A program made the translations under genes and the position numbers. Of a stretch of 64,000 bases of DNA, positions 36,685 to 45,474 are shown one piece after another. How positions within the stretch are numbered: position 1 is the first letter of the stretch; each line of letters begins with the position of its first letter. The DNA lies in the NCBI GenBank assembly GCA_021413735.1, contig JAIOPV010000039.1:178478-242477 (forward strand). The letters are read 5' to 3'. Below the pieces are notes generated by a model. The model saw only the letters and a list, made by a program, of their open reading frames with translations. It made no database searches and was not told the DNA's origin. The stretch comes from Planctomycetota bacterium. GTDB taxonomy: Bacteria > Planctomycetota > Planctomycetia > Gemmatales > Gemmataceae.

Positions 36685-37824
36685 TCACGCAGTATCCATC
36701 ACGGCCGCGAGCCAGTGTGCGAGCTTTTCGGGCGTCAACGCGGCGATCTCCATGCCCTCGTTCGCGAGCGCTCCCGCCGTGTGTTCGTCGTAGAACGGAA
36801 CCGCTTTTCCATCGAGCGCCGCGAGCCCCAGCAACTTCACGCCAGCACCGTGGAGCCGACGCACAGCCGACACCAACTCTCGCGGGTCGGCCCCCTCGCA
36901 GAAGTCCGTGACCAGCACGAAGATCGTTCGCTTTGGCGTTTCGACGAGCTGTTCGCAATACCTCACCGCACGCCCGATGTCGGTGCCGCCGCCGAGTTGC
37001 ACGGACATCAACACTTCCACGGGATCGGATGCGTACTCGCTCAGATCGACGATGCTCGTGTCGAACACGACGAGTTTCACCCGCACGGCCGGCAGCGCCG
37101 CGAGGATGCCGGCCATCACCGCGGCGTGAATGACGCTATCCGTCATCGAGCCTGACTGGTCGACGCAGAGAACGATTTCCCACGGCAGGTGCCGCCGCAC
37201 GCGATTGAAGAACAGCGGGTCTTCGACGATGAGCTTCTTGCGTTCGGGGTCCCAGTTCTTGAGATTGCGGCGAATGGTGCCGCGTGCGTCGAAGTTGCGA
37301 GCGACCTTGTAGCGACTCTTGCGGAAGCGGTTCAGCCGCCCCGTCATGGCGCTCAGCACTTCGCGTTCGAGCTTGCGTTTCACTTCCTCGACGACGCGAG
37401 CGATGAGCCGTCGGGCCTCGGCGAGCACTGGCCCCTTCATCTGCCCCTTGAGCGAAAGCACGGCCGCGAGCAGTTCCGCAGACGGTTCGAGCTTCGCAAG
37501 TGTCGCGGGGTCTTGCACGATCTCGGTCATGCCGTAGCGGTCGAGGGCGTGCCTAGTGATGCGTTCGCACGTTTGCTGCGGGAACAGTTCGCGAACCTGT
37601 GCGAGCCACTTCGGCACGTTGAGTTGCGACGCATCGAGCGACCCTGGCCCGAGCTTGCCCGCCTGCCGCACGCCGCGACCGCGATACTCGCGCGAGTACA
37701 GCGTTTCGAGGGCGTCGGCCATCTTCTGCTGGTTGTCGTTGAGGATGTTCGGCATCTTCGGCTGCGCGAACTTGCCGAGGACAAGCCGCCACCGTGCGAG
37801 AATTTCTTGTGATGAATCGGCCAT
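36685..37824 (-). CDS. VWA (von Willebrand A) domain protein
   Basis: 379 residues from ATG 37824. The N-terminal half is helical and basic (RRLIARVVEEVKRKLERE); the C-terminal half is a VWA domain with MIDAS DQSGSM (Asp222, Ser224, Ser226), the Thr in GGGTDIG and Asp in VTDFCEGADPREL. VWA partners of MoxR ATPases bind clients or divalent metal-dependent ligands. It is separated by a 60-base palindrome from the DUF5682 gene, which is upstream. Confidence 0.9.
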   Translation of the reverse strand: MADSSQEILARWRLVLGKFAQPKMPNILNDNQQKMADALETLYSREYRGRGVRQAGKLGPGSLDASQLNVPKWLAQVRELFPQQTCERITRHALDRYGMTEIVQDPATLAKLEPSAELLAAVLSLKGQMKGPVLAEARRLIARVVEEVKRKLEREVLSAMTGRLNRFRKSRYKVARNFDARGTIRRNLKNWDPERKKLIVEDPLFFNRVRRHLPWEIVLCVDQSGSMTDSVIHAAVMAGILAALPAVRVKLVVFDTSIVDLSEYASDPVEVLMSVQLGGGTDIGRAVRYCEQLVETPKRTIFVLVTDFCEGADPRELVSAVRRLHGAGVKLLGLAALDGKAVPFYDEHTAGALANEGMEIAALTPEKLAHWLAAVMDTA

Positions 37825-37840
37825 CGTCGTCCCAGTTCGT

Positions 37841-37900
37841 CGCGTAGCCGCGACCGAAGGGAGCGTGTCCGGACACACTTCCTTCGGTCGCGGCTACGCG
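37841..37900. repeat. 60-bp near-perfect palindrome without loop
   Basis: 37841-37870 and 37871-37900 are reverse complements at 28 of 30 positions (CGCGTAGCCGCGACCGAAGG outermost). The right arm contains the TAG stop of the DUF5682 gene (37894-37896), so the element defines the C-terminus of that protein; it lies between two genes of one operon. Confidence 0.88.
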
Positions 37901-40368
37901 GTAGTTAACCCATCCGCTGCGAGGGATTCGCGAACGAGCCGCGTCACCTCCACCGCGAGCAGGGCGTCCTTCTCCGACAGATCGTAACGCACCAACCCCG
38001 TCAGTTCCGTGTCGTGCATGCCGGCCACGGCGTCGGCCACTCGCGCGATTTCTCGCGGCGTGAGGTCGGCGAACGCGAGCCGCAACTCGGGCAGCACTCC
38101 CAGGAACGACTCGTCATCCCAGCCGCCGAAACGGGCGTCGAGAGCCTGCACCAAACCCGCCACTTGCCACGCCACTTCGCGAGCAGTTGCCAGCAAGCCG
38201 CGAACGAACCCTGCACTATGACGCGGCTCCGGCGACGTTCCCCCCAGGAAGCCCATCGCCAGCACAACCAGATCAGCCTCTGCAAGTTTGCCCTCGCCAT
38301 ACAGAATGCCCGCAGCCGCACCGATGACCGCCGTCTGTCCCTTGTCGGGCGGCGAAGTGATGATCGTGCGAAGGGCATTGTGCAGCAAATCCGCATCGAA
38401 CCGCGATTCGGCACCGAGCGATTCCCGCAGCGATTGCAGGGCACGCACCCCCGGATCGACCAGCTCATTCGGACAGTTCACGAGGTCGGCCGCGAGGTAG
38501 CACGCTCGTTGGTAGGCGGTCAACGCGATGTTAGGAAGCGTCGTCAGGTGCGTCGCTTCGAGCGGCTCCCGCGACCGCCCGAGGAGTTCGAGTTGCGTCA
38601 ATCCGCTGACCAGCGACACGAACGACGGATCTTCCGCCGCACACTTCGATACCAAATCCGTAAGGGCGGTCGCGTGTTTGTGCAACCCCAGACGACACGC
38701 CTTCACCAGCACCTCGACCGCCTTCGCCGTGTTGCGTCCAAAGCCGCCAGTTTCCAGCCCCGCGACCTCTTCCAGCAGCTTCGAGCCAGCCGCCTCTTCA
38801 ACCGTCGGACCGTACACGACCGCTTCGACAAGTGAACTCTCGGCACCCGGCGACCAACGCACTTGCCAGTGTTCTTGCATCAGTTCCAGGCCAGTGCCTG
38901 CTGCGAAGTCGGGGCCGCCGTGATACTCGCCATACGGAGATCCGAGCAACGCCAGCCGATGCAGCAAGCGACTGATGCCACGGTGTCGCACGTCGCGATA
39001 CAGATCGAGGGCGAGTTCTTTTCGCTCGGCAACGTCCACGGGAAGTTTCAGCCGGCGTGCCTCGCGGTAGAAGTCGTCCACGATCGGCGGCACGCCTGCA
39101 GCTTTGGGCACACTGCCGACGCGATTGCCGGCGAGCACTTCCGCGACCAATCGCAGCAACGGCACGCCATCGGTGACGGTTTCGCCCTTCACGAAGCAGC
39201 TTCGCATGCCGTCGAGCACGTCGTCGCGGGTTGGCCACGGGTGCCCACGGAACGCAGCAAGTTCACGACTCATTCGCACGGCAGCGGTCGCGTCGGGGGT
39301 TGTCACTGCGGGATGAAAGCCACGCAGTCGCGTCAATCGGCTAACTTCCACGGCAATGTCGGCAGCGGCGTGCGTGCGGACATCACTCATGCGGGTGGGG
39401 TCGGGTGCGGTTTCGCTCGCGTGCCAGAGACGGTCGTAGAACGCGGGCTGCGGCATCCCCGAGGCATACCCGGCCAGTGCGTCAAGCTGATCGAAGCTGT
39501 AGCGCATCAGCCACGAACCGCCTTCGTCTTCAGCGAGATCGACCGCTTCAGGGCGGGTTACGCCAGCCCCCACGAGATTTGGCAGCACGACCGAATGGAA
39601 GCCGCCCGTGACCACGAGAACCGGCCCCTTCTTCTTCGCGGCGGCGAGCTGTTTCAGTTCGTCAAGAATCGCAGCGGCCATGCACGCTTCGCGGGCGTTG
39701 GTGCCATCAGCTTCAAGTTGTTCGGGTCGATAACTGAAGCGAGCCATCGCACAGTAAGTCGCCACGCGGTCGATGAAACCGTCGGTGTCGTCGGAATCCC
39801 ATTGCGTTTCGAAGAGGTGATCCCACGCCTCGTTGAAGTCGCGGCAACCGAGGCGTCTGGCGAGTTCGCGGATGTACTCGCTGTGCGAGAGATGGCCGTC
39901 GGCCGCGAGCGAATCGACTCGCACGCCTTCGGGTTTGGCGTCGGGCGTGCGTTGCCGGTGCAGCACCATCTCGGCATATTCGAGATCGATGAATCTCAGG
40001 TTCGCCTTGGCCGCACGACCGGCCCGCAACGCGACCAACTCCGGGGAGTAGTCGCAGAACGGGTAGTATGCGGCGAAGCGGCGCGGACCGAGCGGCCCCG
40101 ATACGCCGAGGCGTGCTTTCTTGTCGGCGAACGTGGTGTAGAGCGCGAACGGGCACACCGCTTCGGCATCGAGCAGCAGGTCGATCTTCGCGGTGAACGA
40201 ACTGGGGCCTTCGATCAGCACGGCGGCGGGTTTGTTGGTCGCGATCCAGCGTCGAAGGTGAGCGGCACATGCGGGCGAGTGATGGCGAATCGGGAAGTAT
40301 GTGACGCGGCTCGTCCGCATCTTCGACGGCAACGCTGCGACAAATTCCGCGGGCTCGTGGTCGTTCAT
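37894..40368 (-). CDS. DUF5682 family protein
   Basis: 824 residues. The N-terminal ~280 residues have the DUF5682 pattern: TYFPIRHHSPACAAHL, PAAVLIEGPSSF, FALYTTFADKK, YYPFCDYSPELVAL and PVLVVTGGFHSVVLP. The His and Glu layout recalls the EreA/ChaN/TraB-type fold, which suggests a hydrolase, but that is inference. The rest is long and helical. DUF5682 genes are usually next to MoxR ATPase and VWA genes, as here. ATG 40368 is four bases beyond the AAA stop. Confidence 0.88.
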   Translation of the reverse strand: MNDHEPAEFVAALPSKMRTSRVTYFPIRHHSPACAAHLRRWIATNKPAAVLIEGPSSFTAKIDLLLDAEAVCPFALYTTFADKKARLGVSGPLGPRRFAAYYPFCDYSPELVALRAGRAAKANLRFIDLEYAEMVLHRQRTPDAKPEGVRVDSLAADGHLSHSEYIRELARRLGCRDFNEAWDHLFETQWDSDDTDGFIDRVATYCAMARFSYRPEQLEADGTNAREACMAAAILDELKQLAAAKKKGPVLVVTGGFHSVVLPNLVGAGVTRPEAVDLAEDEGGSWLMRYSFDQLDALAGYASGMPQPAFYDRLWHASETAPDPTRMSDVRTHAAADIAVEVSRLTRLRGFHPAVTTPDATAAVRMSRELAAFRGHPWPTRDDVLDGMRSCFVKGETVTDGVPLLRLVAEVLAGNRVGSVPKAAGVPPIVDDFYREARRLKLPVDVAERKELALDLYRDVRHRGISRLLHRLALLGSPYGEYHGGPDFAAGTGLELMQEHWQVRWSPGAESSLVEAVVYGPTVEEAAGSKLLEEVAGLETGGFGRNTAKAVEVLVKACRLGLHKHATALTDLVSKCAAEDPSFVSLVSGLTQLELLGRSREPLEATHLTTLPNIALTAYQRACYLAADLVNCPNELVDPGVRALQSLRESLGAESRFDADLLHNALRTIITSPPDKGQTAVIGAAAGILYGEGKLAEADLVVLAMGFLGGTSPEPRHSAGFVRGLLATAREVAWQVAGLVQALDARFGGWDDESFLGVLPELRLAFADLTPREIARVADAVAGMHDTELTGLVRYDLSEKDALLAVEVTRLVRESLAADGLTTA

Positions 40369-40372
40369 GCGG

Positions 40373-41548
40373 TCACCCTTGGCCCAGAACGCCGCGGCCG
40401 TCGTAGAACGATTTCCAGTGCGGGTCCTTCTTCGCGCGAATCTTCACCACCACCTCGAAGTATTGCTTCACCTTCTTGGCGTCGTCGGCCGAGTCCTTCA
40501 AGACCGTGCCCACGAGCTGCCTCGCGAGGTGTTCGCCCTTCACGGAACCGTCGCCGAAGTAACACGCATCGAGTCCCGCCGAGAACGCGACCGCCACGGC
40601 TTCGGCTGTACTCATCGTCGCGGTAGGCCGCTCCACTGCGGTGCCCTCGTCGGTCTTGCCCTTGCGAAGATCGAGGAACGTTGTCACCAGTACGTCGATC
40701 ACATTTTCGGGAAGCGTGGCGACCGCCCCCGCGTGATACAGCATCTCGCTGGCCTGCTTCGCGACCAGTTCCAACTCGAATTTCTTCTCGGCGATCGGCG
40801 GCACCGTCTCGAAGTTGAACCGTCGCTTCAACGCCGCCGACATCTCGTTCACGCCACGGTCGCGGGTGTTCGCAGTGGCGATGATGTTGAACCCGGGCTT
40901 CGCGTACATCACGTTGCCGTCGCCCTTCAGCTCGGGGACGAAGAGAACTTTGTCGCTCAAAGTGCTGATGAGCGTGTCCTGAATTTCCGGCGGGCAGCGG
41001 GTGATTTCCTCGAACCGCACGATCAGCCCCTGACTCAGTCCGTGGAACAACGGTGCCGGCACGAGTGCGTTCGGCGTCGGGCCTTCCGCGAGCAGCAGAG
41101 CGTAGTTCCACGAATACTTGATCTGATCTTCGGTGGTCCCGGCCGTGCCCTGAATCGTGAGGGCGCTCGTGCCCGAGATGGCTGCCGCGAGAAGCTCTGA
41201 GAGCATCGACTTCGCGGTGCCGGGTTCGCCTACAAGCAGCAACCCGCGATTGCTCATCAGCGTGACAATGGCTCGGTCGATCATGGCGTCGTCGCCGTGA
41301 AACTTCCGGGTGATCGCGACATCGCCAGCAGAGGAAGGGGTCTTTTTGCCTTTCGCGGCTTTCGGAGCGGCAGCAGCCGTGATGCCTTCCGAGCCGACGA
41401 TGAACGTGCGGACGGCTCGCGGGCTGAGCTTCCAACCGGGTGGCTTCGCGGCGGTGTCGCTGGAAGCGAGTGCGGCCAGTTCTGCCGCGTAACGCAACTC
41501 GGCGGGTTCTCGCAGTATCGCCTGCGGTTCGCGTGATGGTGTGGCCAT
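40373..41548 (-). CDS. MoxR-type AAA+ ATPase
   Basis: 391 residues. Walker A GEPGTAKS (107-114), Walker B LIVRFEEITRCPP, sensor 1 ATANTRDRG and the arginine-finger region LKRRFNFE. MoxR ATPases work with VWA proteins in metal insertion or complex maturation; the VWA partner here is two genes downstream. It follows the DUF4132 gene by 28 bases, all on the same strand. Confidence 0.93.
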   Translation of the reverse strand: MATPSREPQAILREPAELRYAAELAALASSDTAAKPPGWKLSPRAVRTFIVGSEGITAAAAPKAAKGKKTPSSAGDVAITRKFHGDDAMIDRAIVTLMSNRGLLLVGEPGTAKSMLSELLAAAISGTSALTIQGTAGTTEDQIKYSWNYALLLAEGPTPNALVPAPLFHGLSQGLIVRFEEITRCPPEIQDTLISTLSDKVLFVPELKGDGNVMYAKPGFNIIATANTRDRGVNEMSAALKRRFNFETVPPIAEKKFELELVAKQASEMLYHAGAVATLPENVIDVLVTTFLDLRKGKTDEGTAVERPTATMSTAEAVAVAFSAGLDACYFGDGSVKGEHLARQLVGTVLKDSADDAKKVKQYFEVVVKIRAKKDPHWKSFYDGRGVLGQG

Positions 41549-41576
41549 GATGTTCCTTCAAATGGTGCAACGCCGG

Positions 41577-44500
41577 TCAATAGTAGCTCTGCTTTTCCCA
41601 GTCGGGGTTGAAGCCGGTGCCCTCGGCCGCGAGTTGCTTCAGGTCGTTGTAGCACTCGCTCAAGAGCACCGGCGGCACCTTCCCCAACTCCAACGGCTTG
41701 CTGTTCCAGCGACCGCCCGCCGCTTCGCCGTCGGGCTTGATCTTCACGAACGACAGCGACCCCAGCGCCGCCCGTCGATCTTCTTCCGGTAGTGAGTTTC
41801 CGGTGAAGCCGATCTCGGCTTGAATGCCCAGCGACCGGAACGGCTTCAGATACTCGTGGAACCAGCCGCCGTCCTGAGCTTCGCCGCGAACGTAGCCGGC
41901 CTTCGTCAGCTTGCCACGCATCTGGAACGTGCCGAGTTCGTAGCCCCGGAAGTCGATGATTGCCGTTTCCTTCGCCTTTGCTTCCGGGTGAACATACGCC
42001 ACACGTCCGAACTGATCGAACACCGGCTCCACGCTGTAATCCGTGAAGTGCTGCTTCCACGCGGCAGCCAGTTCCGGTGGCGTGTTCGCGGTGTGTGCCA
42101 GGCGAATCAGCGTGTCATCCGAGAACTTCACGGCGTCGTCTTTCTCGTCGGTGAGCGAGCCGTCTTCCAGCGGGCGGAAGCAGCCGAGGAACTTACCATT
42201 CTCACCGGGCTCCGTCGCCGACCACGCCAGTCGAACGCACATTCGCCCGACAACCGGGTGATCGCCCAGGAACTGTTTCCAGTCCGAGAACTTCCACGTT
42301 CGCTGTGTGCACAACGCCTCGTAAAGTCGCTCGCTCTGTCGTTTCACGACGTCCTTGATCTGCTTCTTCGCGTCGGAGAACGCCTTCTTCGCTTCCTTCG
42401 CCTTCTCGGCGTCGTCGGCCTTCGCGGGTGATGGCAACGCCTTCACGACCTTCCCGCCCTCGCCAGCAAGCTCAGGCTCGAGTTCATCGTCGAGCGTCGC
42501 TGTGAACTGACGCGCACCGTAATCGAGAACGAGCGTCGGGCGACCCCCGCCTTCGGGCTTCGCGAAGCCGCCATCGGGGATGGTGCGGTCGGCCAGTTCG
42601 TCGACGGTCCATCCTTCGCGCTCGGCGATGGAGTTCACGAACTGGCCGGCGAGCTTGCGAAGCCCCGCCGTGCGGAAGCGATTCGAGATCGACAGCAGCA
42701 CTTGCAACGCCATCGGATGCTTGATCCACGCCAGCATTTCGATGAGGCTCTTGCACTGCGACATCTTCTGGCCGAACCACGTCCGAATGTACCGCTCAGA
42801 CATCCGCACACAATCCGCATCGCCGCCAGCCGCCACGATCGCAAGCGCTCCCTTCATGCCGCCCTTCTCGAGCCAGCCCGTAAGGATGTGCTTCGCGAGT
42901 GCTGACACATCGAGCGGTCGGCACTGCGCGAGGTATCGCCGCAGGATCGGGCCGCACGCCGCAGCGCTCTGCTGCACGGCCTGCACGACCCACCACTTCA
43001 CGATCGTCGGATCAACGGGCTTGCCCGTGTCCTGCCAGTGAACCGCGGGCAGTTTGTCGATTTCGACGCCGAACATTCGTGGCGGCTTCTTCATCCCCTC
43101 GTCGGCTTCCTTCTGCAGTTTCTTGCGGTCAAGGAACTCGGAAACATCCGCGCCAAGTTTCTCCAAGGCCACCATGATGATGCCCTTCGTCGCCTCGAAC
43201 TTCTCCTTGCGGAACGCTGTCTTGAGCGAATCAATTGCTGACTTGTCGCCGATGGTGCCGAGCCATTCCGCAGCAGCCTCGCGAATGGTCTGTCGGCCGT
43301 TCGTCAGCCCAACCGCAACTCGTGCGGCCTTGTTCGGAAGTGTCTTCAACGCCGCCTGTGCGGGCTTGCGATCGGTCTTGGCGTCGCCGAGCGCGAGTTC
43401 CCACAAGAGCGGCACGAAGCCAGGCGGAAGTTTCGGGAATGCCGCGAGCACGTTGAAGGCATTTCGTCGTCGTTCGGGGAGGTAGTAATCGTTCGTGCCA
43501 GTGCGCGCCGCTCCTGAAATGGTGTCGCGGAGCAGATCGAGCTTTTCGGCGAACGCGGGCCAGATCGCCTCCGGTTCCCAGTTGCAGAACTCACGGTGAT
43601 TGCTGTTGTGCTGGAGATACGCGAACGTGATCATTCCCGGCTTCGCGTTCGGCAGCGACGAGAATGCCATCTCCAGTTCTCGCAAGCCGAACGGCGGTTC
43701 GCATCGTGCGCGATAAGCGTCGAGGTTCGACGTGTCGCCCCAGTAGAGTTGCTGGTCAGTGCGTTCCAGATCGAAGCGGCCGGTGGCGTAATCGAGACGA
43801 AGGATGTGGATCAGGTGCGTGTGCGGTGGCGCGAACGATTCATCCGCGATGAGCGTGTTCCAGATGTGTGGGCGGCGGTAGGTCGCGCGGTTGGTCAGCG
43901 TCTTCCGGCTGCCGCTGATGAACTCGCACAACTCGTCGAGTTCCTTTGCGCTTAGTGCCACCGGCTTCGTTGGTGCGTTCATCCACTTCGGGCGATCAGG
44001 TGAGTTGTAGTTTGCGAGTTGCTGCTCGTATTGCTTCGTCGCCAGTTCGTGGGCTCGCTCGTACACCTGCCGCAGCCGTGCTCGTGCCTCCCCAGCAAGC
44101 GAAGCCTCGCCGAGTTCCAAATTCAATGGTGGGAGCTTCAGTGCCTCGTCGTCGCCGTCCGCGTCGTCTTCCAGCGGGACCGCGAGTAGCTTCTCGATCG
44201 TCTGCTTGATCTTTTCCGAAGGCTCGACCTTCAACTGCTTTTTCAGTTTCGCGACGGCGTTCTCGCCGTCGAGTTTCCAGAGCAGGGCGGCCGCCTCGTT
44301 CCGTTGCGCAGCATTTCCCTCCGTGAAGTGCTTGTCGAGGTAAGGCACGACAAGGGCGACTCGCTTGTGCAACTCCGGCATCATGATTTCGCGGATGGCC
44401 TTCGTCTCCGTCGAGAGTTTGACCACGAGATCGAGCATCGGGGTGAAGTCGAACTTCAGATTCGAGAGCGTGCGGATGGCGTTGATGGTGTTCTGACCGT

Positions 44501-45341
44501 GCGCCTTCTCGACGGCTTCGCGAACCGCCGGCAAGTTCCCCGCGAGCAGTGTGGGCCAGTCGCTGAAGACGTGATCGGGGCTGCTGTATCCGTAGTAGCC
44601 ACTCCCGAACCTGAGAGAAGAGACGAGCCAATGATCGAAGATGAGCCGGATGGCCTGACTCGCTGGGAGCTTTGCTTCCTCGAAGATCGGCAGCAATCGC
44701 GTCGCGGGCCAGAGGGCTCCCTCCGACCGACCGCTGTTCGCAGACCCAATCAACTCGCCGAGTAGCGCCGAGAGCCAGTTCGGCCATCCCGAGACGCCTT
44801 GCCCTTTTCGACCGGAGGCACGAGCTGCCGCGTCGAGCACTTCACCGAAGCGACTCCACACGGAAGGCGGCGTGTTCACACCCTCGCGGTAGACGGCGAG
44901 CCGTTCGCTGGCGATGTGGTTACGAAGCGTGTAATCGACGTTGTTCGAAACCCCGGAGAGCGCGAGTGACTTGCCGGAGTCGGGTTCAGCGCCGATCCGA
45001 AGCAACGCATCGGCTGGCTCCCCTTCCAGAACGTACTCGATGGCCTGCCGTGCGAGATCGGCGGGACCGAGCCGTTTGAAGTAGTGAGTGAGGGCGTCGG
45101 TGAACTTGGCCGACAGCTTCACTGGCCTCTCGGCCGGTTTCTCATCCGCGACGGGTGTGGCCGGTGCCGCTTCGGCAACGGGGAGAGCTGCCTTCGCTTT
45201 GGCGGGTGGCTTCGCCTTGGCGACGGGTTTCGTCTTTGCGGTTGGTTTTGCTTTCGCCGTTATCTTTGCGGTTGGTTTTGCTTTCGCCGTCGTGGCTTTC
45301 TTTGCAGGTTTCTTGGCGGGTTTGAGAGGTTGCTTGGCCAT
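41577..45341 (-). CDS. DUF4132 domain protein with histone H1-like Lys/Ala/Pro tail
   Basis: 1,254 residues from ATG 45341 (15 codons inside the open frame). The first 75 residues are Lys/Ala/Pro repeats (AKPTAKITAKAKPTAKTKP), like histone H1-type or ribosomal tails. A long alpha-helical, HEAT-like body follows, with VDYTLRNHIASERLAVYREG early and repeated helix pairs. The C-terminal ~250 residues match DUF4132: FSDWKQFLGDHPVVGRM, ARLAWS-type segment, RPLEDGSLTD and WNSKPLELGKVPPVLLSE. DUF4132 is often fused to WGR domains and linked with MolR; function is unknown. First gene of the operon. Confidence 0.85.
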   Translation of the reverse strand: MAKQPLKPAKKPAKKATTAKAKPTAKITAKAKPTAKTKPVAKAKPPAKAKAALPVAEAAPATPVADEKPAERPVKLSAKFTDALTHYFKRLGPADLARQAIEYVLEGEPADALLRIGAEPDSGKSLALSGVSNNVDYTLRNHIASERLAVYREGVNTPPSVWSRFGEVLDAAARASGRKGQGVSGWPNWLSALLGELIGSANSGRSEGALWPATRLLPIFEEAKLPASQAIRLIFDHWLVSSLRFGSGYYGYSSPDHVFSDWPTLLAGNLPAVREAVEKAHGQNTINAIRTLSNLKFDFTPMLDLVVKLSTETKAIREIMMPELHKRVALVVPYLDKHFTEGNAAQRNEAAALLWKLDGENAVAKLKKQLKVEPSEKIKQTIEKLLAVPLEDDADGDDEALKLPPLNLELGEASLAGEARARLRQVYERAHELATKQYEQQLANYNSPDRPKWMNAPTKPVALSAKELDELCEFISGSRKTLTNRATYRRPHIWNTLIADESFAPPHTHLIHILRLDYATGRFDLERTDQQLYWGDTSNLDAYRARCEPPFGLRELEMAFSSLPNAKPGMITFAYLQHNSNHREFCNWEPEAIWPAFAEKLDLLRDTISGAARTGTNDYYLPERRRNAFNVLAAFPKLPPGFVPLLWELALGDAKTDRKPAQAALKTLPNKAARVAVGLTNGRQTIREAAAEWLGTIGDKSAIDSLKTAFRKEKFEATKGIIMVALEKLGADVSEFLDRKKLQKEADEGMKKPPRMFGVEIDKLPAVHWQDTGKPVDPTIVKWWVVQAVQQSAAACGPILRRYLAQCRPLDVSALAKHILTGWLEKGGMKGALAIVAAGGDADCVRMSERYIRTWFGQKMSQCKSLIEMLAWIKHPMALQVLLSISNRFRTAGLRKLAGQFVNSIAEREGWTVDELADRTIPDGGFAKPEGGGRPTLVLDYGARQFTATLDDELEPELAGEGGKVVKALPSPAKADDAEKAKEAKKAFSDAKKQIKDVVKRQSERLYEALCTQRTWKFSDWKQFLGDHPVVGRMCVRLAWSATEPGENGKFLGCFRPLEDGSLTDEKDDAVKFSDDTLIRLAHTANTPPELAAAWKQHFTDYSVEPVFDQFGRVAYVHPEAKAKETAIIDFRGYELGTFQMRGKLTKAGYVRGEAQDGGWFHEYLKPFRSLGIQAEIGFTGNSLPEEDRRAALGSLSFVKIKPDGEAAGGRWNSKPLELGKVPPVLLSECYNDLKQLAAEGTGFNPDWEKQSYY

Positions 45342-45474
45342 GACACGAGCGCCGGGTTGGGGGCTGACTGATGATGACGCACCCAAAGGCTACCCGCACA
45401 ATTTGCCGTCTGCAACCTTCGCAGCGAACTCCATGAGGGAACGGTGAAGGCATCTCCGACAAATTGACATGCGT

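Noticed and set aside
38863..40626. 587-codon plus-strand open frame over DUF5682
   Set aside because: Antisense shadow; DUF5682 motifs are in the minus frame.
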